The notes below the pieces were generated by a model that was not told the DNA's origin, ran no database searches, and saw only the letters and a program-made list of their open reading frames with translations. This document shows positions 33,939 through 44,638 of a stretch of DNA of 64,000 nt, one piece after another. Within the stretch, counting starts at the first letter, position 1. Each line of letters starts with the position of its first letter. This DNA is from Chloranthus sessilifolius (lineage: Eukaryota; Streptophyta; Magnoliopsida; Chloranthales; Chloranthaceae). Both the position numbers and the translations under genes were made by a program. The DNA lies in assembly GCA_021018995.1 (NCBI GenBank), contig CM037590.1, positions 102,735,097-102,799,096 of the forward strand, read 5' to 3'.

Positions 33939-33956
33939 TGGCGACTCTGCTGGGGA
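33939..33956 (+). promoter_or_regulatory. Primer binding site of A2
   Basis: TGGCGACTCTGCTGGGGA, two bases after the LTR end. This form is familiar from Tat/Ogre-type elements; the tRNA was not assigned here. Confidence 0.82.
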
Positions 33957-34079
33957 ATAGCTTGTAGAGCTTCCCCTTGAACTTGGCCTTGTTATTTTTT
34001 ATTTTTGCTAACATATTATTGCTATTTTTTTAGTGTATTTTTATTATTTTTTTACTCACCCCTCCGATTAAGTCGTTTT

Positions 34080-34290
34080 ACTTACCCCTACTTTTCCGTC
34101 ATTTACGAGCCTTAGCCGATTGGCGAGCCTACTTATACATTTGTCCTTTATTTTCCTTACTTTTCCATCATTTTAGTGCCTTAACTGATTGGCGGGCCTA
34201 CTTGTGCATTGTCTTTTAATTTTCTTTAAATTTTCATCATTTAAAGTGTTTTAGCCGATTGGCGGGTCTACTTGTGCACTCATATTCTAT
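34080..34290 (+). repeat. Tandem repeat in the A2 leader
   Basis: Three copies, about 70 bp apart, each with CATCATTT (or CGTCATTT), then GATTGGCGGGCCTACTTGTG with small changes. It lies between PBS and gag, where packaging or dimerisation signals are often found; no function is shown. Confidence 0.65.
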
Positions 34291-34788
34291 CAGTGGACGC
34301 CGGCCCGTAGTGGCGGCACAGGATAATCACCCCCAATCTTTGAACTAAAGAAAACTTTCAAAAAAAGAGAAAATCTTTAAAAAAAATTAAAATTGAACTA
34401 AGCTAGGGAGCTTAATTAATCTATTTTTACGGGGTAGATTTTTTAAAAGGGTTGGGTTAGGCAAACATACAAATACCCGGGTCTTAGTATGGCGGCAGCC
34501 CCTAGTGGTGATGATCCAGAAAAGTCCCAGCCCACCTAGTATCTAAGAAAGCGCTTGCGCTAGAGGTATATCGGGTGGGTTCCCATTCCGAAGCTTAAAA
34601 CCCTTAGGGAGCGCATTAGCGAGTTATACTGGACTCAAACCCTTTTGGTACGGTAAGAAGAGAATCGATCATCAAGAAAATTTCTCAGTTTTCAGAAGCC
34701 TAGCTTCCACAAAAACCAAAAAGAGAGACTCATTTTGGGCATCAGTGGCTGCTGTCAACTTTTCTGGAGGCCCTATTTTTGCCTGGCG

Positions 34789-34952
34789 CAAGTACTAGTT
34801 GCGCCAGTGTAGAAACACTGGAATTTATAAACTGGCACAACTAATAGTTGCGCCAGCTTTAAAAACCAACATTTTACCTTGGCACAACTAATAGTTGCAC
34901 CAGTGTAAAATCGGTCCCTTGCAACCTGGGCGCATGTATTAGTTGCGCCAGG
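34789..34952. repeat. Palindrome block in the A2 leader
   Basis: Four imperfect palindromes with half-sites GGCGCAACTA or GGCACAACTA and TAGTTGCGCCAG, at about 34789-34808, 34831-34856, 34880-34903 and 34926-34952. It is the same motif as in the A1 and A2 LTRs, but outside the LTR. Confidence 0.8.
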
Positions 34953-35440
34953 TTTGTTGTGCACCACACCAGCTCGAATCTGTGGCCTTCTTCACATCCC
35001 GAGTTCCTCGATTAGTGTGCTTAGTGTCTTATTTAGGCCCCGCCATCTCCGACACCCAATACGCCCACGCCAGTCAAGAGAAGGCAACTTCTTTTTGGCT
35101 CATTCCAACGGATCAGGTTATTTACCTCGATTTTCATGCCTTTAATAGATCGAAGGTTCTCCTTTGATTCTTCCGAAGTACATCGAAATCGTCGCCGCGG
35201 GTCTTGAATTAAGATACGAGGGCCACCCAAAAAGGGAGTTTGAAGGCCTCGGAACCTTTGTTTTCTAAAAGCTTTTTTTCAAAAAATTCAAATATATATA
35301 TATAATCAAAACCCAAAAAAGACATAGTTTGTGGTGCCGACACAACGGCATCATCTTGCCCTCGGCCGTCCCGTAGGAAAAGAAGGAGGAGGATTTTTGG
35401 GCCTTATCCAAGGCACCCTTACCCAACCCACTCCCGTAGA

Positions 35441-36211
35441 ATGTCGTGGGTAGTGGACCCGGCTTACGCCGATCCCGACTCATTCTCACCACATTCTCCA
35501 ACCCACACCCATTCGGGAGAAGTCTTTTCCACCATCCCCCTCACCCAACCCCCTTTTACCGTTACCGGCCCATTTGGCACCCTCATTTTCCCAATCGATA
35601 CCCCTCAAAATATCCTAAGTCCTACCCCCCATTCTCCATCTTTTGTCCAAACCATGCCCATGCCAAACCCATTTTCCCAATCCACATCCATGCCCCGCTT
35701 CCCTTCTTCCCCCTATAGACCCGATCCACCCACGTTCACATACACCACTTTCGCCATATTCGATCCCCCACCAATCCCCCCATCTACCGGGGTCATGCCC
35801 AATTTCACCGAGGCCATGCCTAATTTATCCTCCACATCCATCTCACCCATACCCAATCATCCCTTGAACCCACCATCCACATCCCATCCTCCTTCCATGA
35901 CCATGATGGAGGAGATGTTCCAAGCCTACTCCATATGGAAGGCTTTCCAAAATACCTCCTCTCCTCCACACCTCATATCCATGAACCCGTCTTACACCCT
36001 AGCCAATCTCCATGCCTCACTCCCCCATGACCCCCATCAACCCCCCATAATCCACACCACCCAAACCCCCATTACCCACTTACCCCAAGGCCCATTGGCC
36101 CAAACCCCCTTTTCTCACATATCCCAGGGGCCCATGGCCCAATACCCCATGGCCAGACCCACCAAGGGCCCAAGGCCCATGATCCAGGTCCATCAAGGCC
36201 CATTGGGATAG
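35441..36211 (+). pseudogene. Proline-rich ORF at the start of A2 gag
   Basis: 256 codons starting MSWVVDPAYADPDSF, rich in Pro, Ser and Thr, ending at a TAG in the GPMAQ-type repeat region. It is in the same frame as gag at 36791, with further stops and a frame change between. It is probably the disordered N-terminal part of a gag polyprotein. No motif identifies it. Confidence 0.5.
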
Positions 36212-36440
36212 ACCCACCAAGGGCCCATGGCCCAGACCTACCTAGGGCCCATGGCCCAGACCCACCAAGGCCACATGGCCCAAACCCATCAAGGACCACT
36301 AGGCTAGACCCAACAAGGGCCAATGGCCCAGACCCCCTCAAGGCCCATTGGGCCATACCCATCAAGGGCCCTTGGTCCAAACCTACCAAGGGTCCATGGC
36401 CCAAACCTATCGATGGCCCATGACCCAGAATGACTAAGGG
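36085..36440 (+). repeat. Tandem CAAGGGCCCATGGCCCA repeats
   Basis: About twelve copies of a 24-36-bp unit with CCAAGGCCCATGGCCCAGAC variants. In the gag frame they read GP-M-AQ-type blocks (for example QGPMAQ). Copies become irregular and gain stops toward the right. Confidence 0.8.
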
Positions 36441-36443
36441 TTC

Positions 36444-36794
36444 ATGGCCCAAGCCCGAACCCCACACTCACACCTTCCACAATACCCCCAACATTTAACC
36501 CAACCTTCACAGTTGGGTCAAACCCATGTCATCCCCCAAACCCAATTCTCCCATGACCATCTCCAAACCTTCCCCCATACCCAATGGCCCTATCAGGCCC
36601 CGCCTCAAAACCAAATTCCCATCACCCAACAAACCTTTCCTCGCCCCCAATGGGCTCACCCAACCCCTACTCATGTCATTCCCATCCAACCCATGCAACA
36701 ACAACAGGAGAATCCCGCCCTCGCTGCACACTATGCCGACCAGCAATATGAAGAGGACGAGATTAGGAATAGCGGGGCCTATGCTGGGGGTTGA
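36444..36794 (+). pseudogene. Gln/Pro-rich gag segment of A2 (shifted frame)
   Basis: 116 codons from MAQARTPHSHLPQYPQ to EDEIRNSGAYAGG. It continues the low-complexity N-terminal region of gag in another frame and overlaps the next segment by four bases. It is best read as part of one broken gag. Confidence 0.45.
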
Positions 36795-38917
36795 CCAGCC
36801 TCAACCCTCCTCCCATAATTGCCCATCCCCTGGTGACCCAGAGTGAAGTCCAATTGACGGCGGAGAAAGCAACCCTTGTATCGAAAGAGTTAGAGCAGCT
36901 GAAAGAACAGTTGGACAAAATACAAAAGCAGTTGATGATAAAGGGTGGTGCTGAAATCCACGCCATGGACTTCACAAACTTATGTCTATTCGCTGAGGTC
37001 CCCTTGCCCCCAAAATTAAAAATGCCAGCCTTCGACAAATATAATGGCATGGGCAATCCTATTGCGCACCTGAAGTCCTACTGCGGGGACATGTGCCAAT
37101 ACGAGGAGGATGAAAGACTACTAATAAAAGTCTTTCAAAAGAGTCTGACCGGGCCATCTTTAAAATGGTTCACATCATTAGAACCGTCTATGATGAAAAC
37201 ATGGAGGGACTTGACACATCTCTTTTAAGAACAGTATGTCTACAATATAGACATTGAGCCGCGTAAGTCTAACTTGGCCCGTTTGAAGCAGAACCAGAAC
37301 GAGACCTTCAGCGACTACTTAGGGCGATGGAGAGCACTGGCAGCTCAGGTCAGGAATAGAATACCTGATGATGAACAAATAGAGATGATTTCAAAGAACA
37401 CTCTGCCAGTAATCTCATACTTTTTAGTATACCACCAGCAGTTCAGTTTTGCTGATCTGGTAAAAAATGCTAACCGATGTGAGGATGCCATCAGAGAGAG
37501 CCGTCTGAATAAGAACGTGCCAAGTGGACCCAGTGGGGTTAGAAGATTTTCAGAGCAGAGGAACGAGAAGAGAACAAGGGGCGATGTCCAAAACATAGTC
37601 AATACTAGGACCAATAATACTACCCCGTTTCAATTTCAGGCAGCCCCACCAGCACCTATTAGGCCTGAGCAGACACAAAGAATAGGGAATGGGCAAGGAA
37701 TGCAAATGACCCTGGAACAAAGGAGAGCCCGTTACGACCGAGTCTTCACACCGCTAGGGAAATATTTTAGTATATTTTTACCCCTGTTAGTAGAAAAGGG
37801 ATTAGTGGCTATCCGCCAACCGCAACCTCCTCCTCACCTGATCCCAAGGAACTATGACCCAAATACCCATTGCAATTTTTATCAGGGTCCGGGTCACCCT
37901 ACTGATCGTTGCTTCCCATTGAAGCATGCCATCCAAGATTTGATCAATGCCGGGAAAATCATTTCCCCTGCACCTTCTCAGCATGCTAATATTCACCAAG
38001 TGCCACTACCCCCACATCTTACCGGAGGAGCAGGTCCCAGACTCACCATCGGAATGATAGAAGATGAGGAGGAGTTTGAATTTGACCCATCCGATTATAT
38101 CAGTGATAGGGAGAATTATGTGGCACCATGGCCGAAGAATGATGAAGAAAGGAATGTTGGGGTAATTGAACCCCTAAATTTGTCTGAATATTTCCCCAAC
38201 CCAACCCCATAATTTGAACTTTTGGATCTCCGGGCATACTTTCCGTCCACCACACCCGTCAATTATGTAAATATCAATGCATACCAACCATACACCACAA
38301 CCCCCATCAGTTACCCTATAAACCCCCATGCCCCCAATCCTGCACCCGCACCCGCTAGTCATCAATGGCCTGCACCCGCCCCATTTCAACTACCACCATA
38401 CACCACAACCCCCATCGATTACCCTTTAAGCCACCAAGCCCCCAATCCAACACCCGCACCCATCAATTATCAATGGCCTACGCCCACTCCATCACCCCCA
38501 GTTCAACCACTGGTAAATTCCACCATCCCGGTCAATTACCTAACGGCCCATCAGACCCCCCATCTGCCGCCAGCACCCACTAGCTATCAATGGCCTACTT
38601 TTACCTCCTTCCCTCCAATGCCACCACCCTCAATCTTCACCACCCCCATTTGGCCCAATCTTTTCACCCAACTCGCTACCACCGAGGCGAATCAAGTATT
38701 GCCCACACCTCCTGAGCCGATAGTACAAGTACCTCAAGAACCGACAGCCATACCCTTCCAGCTCTCGGGACCCACATATGATCCTCATCAGGTCCCGCTA
38801 AGCTATGAACAAATAGATATTTTGTTACCATATCGGAGGATACCAAAGCGTAAATATACCAAAGCAATGACACGCCCAACCCGAAGGAAAGAAAGACAGC
38901 GCAGTGAACCCCTTTGA
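36791..38917 (+). pseudogene. gag: gag of A2 (capsid, nucleocapsid, proline-rich tail)
   Basis: The capsid-type block runs about 36990-37500, with PAFDKYNGMGNPIAHLKSYC, then GPSLKWFTSLE and RWRALAAQVR. In-frame stops are TAA at 37226 and 38210. A finger-like stretch near 37860 (HCNFYQGPGHPTDRCFPLK) looks like a zinc knuckle whose second Cys is Tyr. A Pro/Thr-rich tail with PYTTTPI repeats (38290, 38400, 38500) ends at 38917. The frame then changes to that of protease. Confidence 0.75.
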
Positions 38918-39770
38918 GAAGATGAGTCGAGAACATATACTGGAGACTCAACTGAGAAGAATGCCTGCCCATATCACTGTATGGGATCTGTTGATGACGT
39001 CCCCACTCCATTTTCAAGCATTAATGGGGGTGTTAAAAAATGCGCATGTATCACTCCAAGTTAGCCCAGATGAAATCGGGCAGATAATTGGTCAAGTGAT
39101 GGCTTCAAATGCCATTTCATTTTCTGATGCCGATTTACCTTAGGAAGGAGGTAGTCACTCAAAATCTTTGAATATAATCATTGAGTCCGGAAATATGATT
39201 ATCCCCTTGGTACTAATTGATAATAGGTCTGCATTGAATATATGCCCGTTAAGAACCGCCACCAAGATCGGGGTTGATCCGTGCATGCTAAGGCCCACCA
39301 TAACCAGCGCTAGAGGGTTTGATAATACCAGGAGAGAAATAATGGGAGAAGTTGATCTTGAGCTATTGATAGGGCCAATGACCTTTTCCATCTTGTTTCA
39401 AGTCATGGATATCAAATCCTCATTTAACTTGTCATTGGGGCGCCCGTGGCTACATGAAATTGGAGCCATACCTTCCACGTTGCACCAGAAACTCAAATTT
39501 TCATCTGGGCATAAGATTATCACAATCATCGGAGAGGGGCACAGTGAGAAAGAGAAGGCCACTAATAGCGTAGAGAAACCTAACATACTAGATATACCGC
39601 ACACTGCGGAGGATGTCGACCTCCACAGTTTTGAATATGAGGTGTCAACTATACTCCTAGAACCCATTGAGGGCATCATGTCTAAAACGGGAGGCAGTAT
39701 GATAGCGGCAGTCGCAATGCTCCAAAAGTGGGGCTATCAGAAAAGAAGGGGTCTGGGACTCAAATTATAA
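38904..39770 (+). pseudogene. Protease region of A2 with altered active site
   Basis: An aspartic protease block: IPLVLIDNRSALNICPL at about 39201-39251, and the flap and C-terminal part around LGRPWLHEIGA near 39436. The usual D-N/S/T-G triad reads D-N-R (39219-39227), a Gly to Arg change that should abolish activity. One stop at 39141 separates an N-terminal stretch from the core. It lies in the pol frame. Confidence 0.8.
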
Positions 39771-40358
39771 GACAGAAGAGAGCCAGTTGTGGCTATGGGA
39801 CAAAAAGTAAGATTCGGGCTAGGATACAAGCCCACAGAGCAAGAGGTCAGAGAGGCCAAAGAGAAAGTCAGGGTCGCCGCGGCTATAAGAGCTCGAGGAA
39901 TCAACATAGAAGAGAAACCTCGCCCTAGGCCACACATCAGGGATTCTTTTGTCAGTGCAGGGGTTGTAAAGTTCGATCAAAATGGGGCAACCCATTTGAC
40001 CCCACACAAACCCATAGCCCTGGTCCATCCCACCAATCCCCAGATCTCCCTTCCTAGCTTGGAGATAGATTTGGTCGCGTTGTCCCTTTTTGAGGAACGG
40101 CGGTCGGTACCTGAACAAACCCCCCCTGTGGTAAATCACCACGAAATCGAGTTATCGTTTGAGGACATGATCTCAGACAAAATGAGGATCAATATGATGG
40201 AGGCTGACTCCAATGAGTCATATCAGTCAGCACCCTCCATCCCAATAGGTAAAGAAGCGGCCCCTCAGATACACAACTGGGCATCTTCGCCCCAAACCCT
40301 GAAAGCGGGTAGTGGCCTAACATTTGGCACCCGTTTTCCAAAAAAAAACAACCTATAA
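39680..40358 (+). pseudogene. G-patch-like segment and linker of A2
   Basis: MLQKWGYQKRRGLGLKL, a stop (39768), then RFGLGYKPTEQEVREAKEK, a Gly-rich pattern like the G-patch segment found after protease in some Tat elements. A linker without known domain follows to the stop at 40356. The frame is continuous with protease and pol. Confidence 0.55.
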
Positions 40359-40555
40359 AAAGTGAGAGAAGCCCTTGGCGAATAATACCTTGTTATATAG
40401 CAACCCGCCTTGCCAAGGGTGCATCCCCGAAGAAAACAAAAATCTCAATAACATGAAAAAAAAACACAAAAACCTAAAAACATTAAAAAAATCTAAAGTC
40501 CAAAAATATTGTCATTTAAAATTTCAAAAAATATCCCATAAAAGGATGCCTTAAT
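40331..40555 (+). other. A-rich non-coding insert between protease and RT, possible intron
   Basis: Coding character is lost for about 220 bp. The left side has AAAAAGTGAGAG, containing a GT donor-like GTGAGA; the right side has CCCATAAAAG before coding resumes at about 40560. Ogre-type Tat elements have an intron at this place. No branch site or strong pyrimidine tract is visible. Confidence 0.35.
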
Positions 40556-40562
40556 CAAAATA

Positions 40563-43500
40563 CCCGTCCCACATGAAATCGACCTCTTCCCTGTAGAAAT
40601 ACAAGAAGAGGTAGGGATCACGAGTCTGGACGAGGATGTCCCCTTCGAGGAGCTCCCCAATGAGCTCCTTGACCGATTTGTCGACTTTGAGTATGGCCCT
40701 ACCCCCATTATCGTAGAGACTGAAGACGTCAATCTAGGAACTGAGGAGGTTCCCAGGATAACCAAAATCGAAACGTCACTGTCTCCTGAGGAGAGAAAAA
40801 GCATGATCGACTTCCTTCGGTCATACCAAGATATTTTTGCCTGGTCGTACGAAGACATGCCTGGTATGGATACTGATTTGGTCGAGCATGAGTTGCCCCT
40901 CTACCCTAATATGAAGTCAGTCAAGTAGATGCTGAGACATCTTCGACCTGAATGAATGCTGAAAGTCAAAGACGAGGTCATCAAGCAGTATGACGCGGGG
41001 TTTCTCATACTATCCAAATACCCGCAATGGCTAGCCAATATCGTACCTGTGCTAAAGAAGGATGGAAAGGTCCGCATGTGCATCGATTTTCATAATTTGA
41101 ACAGAGCAAGCCCAAAGGATGATTTCCCATTACCACACATCGACATCTTGGTTGATAACATGACTAAGCACGGGATGCTTTCTTTTATGGATGGATTCTC
41201 AGGATACAATCAGATCAAAATGGCAGAGGTTGATCGCGAGAAGACAGTGTTCATTACCCCCTGGGGAACCTTTTGCTTTCAAGTCATGCCATTCGGGCAG
41301 AAGAATGTCGGTGCAACATACCAGAGAGCTATGACTGCACTATTTCATGACATGGTGCACGGAGAGATTGAAGTGTATATCAACAACATGATAGCCAAAT
41401 CACCAGAGCGAAGCGACCATCTGGTAAACCTTCAGAAGCTGTTTGAAAGGATGAGGAACTATCGACTACGCCTGAATCCACAGAAGTGCGCATTTGGTGC
41501 TATGTCAGGAAAACTATTGGGATTCATCGTCAGCAGGAGGGGGATCGAGGTCGACCCAATCAAAGTCAAAGCCATCACTGAAATGCCACCACCGTCTATC
41601 GAGAAAGAGGTTAGAGGGTTTCTAGGCAGAATACAGTATATCAGTCGGTTCATTGCACAGCTAACTCCAATCTGCACGCCAATCTTCATGTTACTAAGGA
41701 AGAATTTGCCCATTGAATGGAACGACGATTATCAGGCAGCGTTCAAAAAATTAAAAGCTACCTCCTTAAGCCACCTGTTTTGATACCACCTGAGCCAGGG
41801 AGACCACTCTTGATGTATCTCTCCATGACGGAAGTTTCGATGGGATGTGTTTTGGGGCAGCACGATGAAACGGGAAGAAGAGAGCTGACCATTTACTATC
41901 TGAGCAAGAAGTTTACTGATTACGAGACGCGCTACTCTTATTTGGAGAAAGCATGACTAGCTCTTGTATGGGCTACTCAAAGGCTCTGCCACTATTTGCT
42001 ATCTCAGGCGGTTCTACTCTTGGCCTGAATGGAGCCATTAAAATACCTATTTGAAAAGCCATATCTCACTGGACGAACAGCACGATGGCAACTTTTATTA
42101 TCTGAATTCGACATCACGTACGTCACTCAGAAATCGATCAAGGGGTAGGCGCTTGCTGATCATCTTGCTGATAATCCTTTACTAGACTATGAGACGTTAA
42201 GAACCGAATTCCCAGATGAAGATATCTTGTTCATGACGGAAGACGATACAGAAGAAGCAGAAGAATCATGGGTAATGGACTTTGACGGGGCATCAAATGT
42301 CAAGGGCCAAGGAGTTGGCGCCATCCTAATTTCACCAAAAGGATCTCATGTACCGATCTCTATCAAGCTCAACTTCCCTTACACTAACAATATGGCCGAG
42401 TACGAAGCTTGCGTCGCTGGTCTGTAGGCGGCTCTCGATCTGAATGTAATTCACCTTCGAGTATTTAGCGATTCACAGTTAATCATATGCCAGACGAATG
42501 GTGACTGGAAGACGAAAGATGATAAACCGATCCCCTATCATGAACACCTCGAGGACCTGATAGCTTGCTTCCAAGATGTGACTTTCTCATACGTCCCTCG
42601 GATAAGGAATTGCTTTGCTGATGCATTAGCAACTTTGGCGTCAATGATTGAAATCCCCTATGGTGTTGAGATAAAGCCGATCGTGATCGAGCAGAGGAAT
42701 GAGCCGGCCTTCTGCCTCCAAATTGAGGAACCTATAAAGCCTGATGATGAGCCACCTTGGTTCTCAGATATCAAGAATTTCCTCGAGACCCTAACTTTTC
42801 CAGAGGATACATCTAAGACAGACCGAAGAACCATTCAACGTTTAGCGGCAAGTTACGTCATTTGCGGGGAAGGCCTCTATAAGCGATCATACAATAACAT
42901 CTTATTCAGGTGCCTTACTGAAAGTGAAGCGGTCAATATTATGAAAGAAATCCATGAGAGAGTATGCGAAGCCCACGTCAGCGGTCACATGCTCGCCAAG
43001 AAAATTCTCCGGCAAGGATACTTCTGGACCACTATGGAATCAGATTGCTATAAACATGTTCAAAAATGCTACAAGTGTCAAGAACACTCTAGTCTGATAC
43101 ACGCTCCTGCCATTGATCTTCACTGCATGACCACTCCTTGGCCATTTGCCACTTAGGGCCTTGACATTGTCGAAATGATTAATCCGAAAGCATCAAACGG
43201 ACATCGATTCATCCTCGTCGCCATTGAATACTTCACCAAGTGGGTAGAAGCGGCGTCATATGCCAACATCATGGCCAGTCACGTTGAGAAGTTTCTCAAA
43301 AATAATATTGTGTGCCAATTTGGAGTACCCAAAGATATCATCACAGACAACGGTACAAACTTTACGAATAAGCGCCTCCGAGACTTCTGTGAGCAATACA
43401 AGATCAAGCACCATCGCTCATCCCCTTATCGACCTCAAACTAATGGAGCCGTGGAAGCCGCGAACAAGACAGTTGTCCGCATCCTTGAGAAAATGGGCAT

Positions 43501-44008
43501 CACTTATCGAGATTGGAGCGAAATGCTGCTATTTACTTTGTGGGCCTACCGAACATCGATCTGTACCGCTATAGGGGCAACACCATTCTCCCTTGTGTAT
43601 AGAACTGAGGTCGTCCTACTGGTAGAGGTTGAAGTACCCTCACTTCGAATCCTCATAGAATCAGGCTTACCCGAAGTAGAGAAAGAGATATCATGCTTTG
43701 ATAAGCTAAACTTACTGGACGAAAAGAAACTCCTAGCCTTGTGTCACACTCAAGTTTACCAGGGGCAAATCGCACTTGCTTACAACAAACGTGTCCGCGG
43801 TCGAGATCTAAAGGTAGGAGACATTGTGCTGAAGAAGATCTTCCCATCCCTCCATGTCGATCCGAGGGGAAAATTCAAGCCAAACTGGGAAGGACCATAC
43901 GTCATCCGAGAAGTGCTGCCAGGATACGTCATCCGCCTCGCCACCATGGACGGAGATCATCTTCCTGAGCCCATCAACGCTAGATACATCCGACGGTTCT
44001 ACTCTTAG
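40563..44008 (+). pseudogene. pol: pol of A2: RT, RNase H, second RNase H, integrase (broken)
   Basis: RT runs from about 40960 to 41770, with VRMCIDFHNLN and a dead active site YINN at 41376-41387 (YVDD in A1). The first RNase H (about 41760-42100) has MTEVSMGCVLGQHDETGRR. The second, archaeal-like RNase H starts WVMDFDGASNV near 42270. Integrase has an HHCC finger (about 42950-43090), Asp in LDIVEMI and ITDNGTNF, Glu in NGAVEAANK. Stops lie at 40926, 40953, 41954, about 42026, about 42146, 42425 and 43154, with a frameshift near 41750. From 43175 to 44008 integrase is open for 277 codons. Confidence 0.9.
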
Positions 44009-44638
44009 TCTATCACGAAAAGGTAAGTGTTGGTGAAACAGATACGTAATTGCTTAAGAACTACCCGAAAGAGGCCATCATTCCAAGCACAGTAGCCCAA
44101 AAGCATCCCTAAAAATGATGATATCCTTTGCTACCCCATTTGAGTCTGGGCCTTTCTTTCAATAACCCCCTTCCCAAAAAAAAAATGTGTGTGTACATAT
44201 ACAAAAAAGGATGAAGTAAAGTTACTATCAAAATTTTAAAAAAATCGAAAAAGTAAAACCTCAAAAAGAGATTGCCTGAAATGGAGCAAAAAGAACAAAA
44301 AAAATTTAGAAGGATCACGGGGCATGTACAGTCAAACCCTCAAGGAAGAAAGTATGTTGAGAAAATTGAAGTCGTATCAAGGAAACCCTTTTAGCCTAGC
44401 ATACATTTAAATCCTAACCTAACCCATGGCCAAGTTACACTTCGAAAAAAGCCCTCTTTTGAGGTTCGCGAGAAGTCATAATATCTATTAAGTCAACATG
44501 AGCCGAGTCGTAAGACGACACCAGAACCCCATCCAGCCGACTATGATGGAATCCATGTCTATGTCGTGGCTCTAGAATAAAAAGTGAGACGACACCAGAA
44601 CCCCATCCAGCCGGCTATGATGGAATCCATTTCTATAA
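44009..44638 (+). other. Truncated 3' UTR of A2
   Basis: It is colinear with 2969-3569 of A1 up to about 44576. A roughly 55-bp piece (GACGACACCAGAACCCCATC and following) is repeated at 44513 and 44588. It ends at the junction with C2; no PPT or 3' LTR follows. Confidence 0.7.

Larger units (their letters stand above)
33957..35440 (+). other. Leader of A2 (5' untranslated region)
   Basis: About 1.5 kb between PBS and first ORF. It contains two to three repeats of an approximately 70-bp unit with GCCGATTGGCGGGCCTACTT (about 34080-34290) and a block of TGGCGCAACTA palindromes (34789-34952). No ORF is supported. Confidence 0.7.
32349..44638 (+). mobile_element. Tat-lineage Ty3/gypsy element A2, 3' truncated
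   Basis: 5' LTR, PBS, 1.5-kb leader, proline-rich ORF, gag, protease, G-patch-like segment, pol with two RNase H domains, and part of the 3' UTR are present in order. The 3' LTR and most of the 3' UTR are missing; the junction at about 44638 leads into C2. It is the same family as A1. gag lies in one frame and protease-pol in another. About a dozen stops and the altered RT and protease active sites make it dead. Confidence 0.88.
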
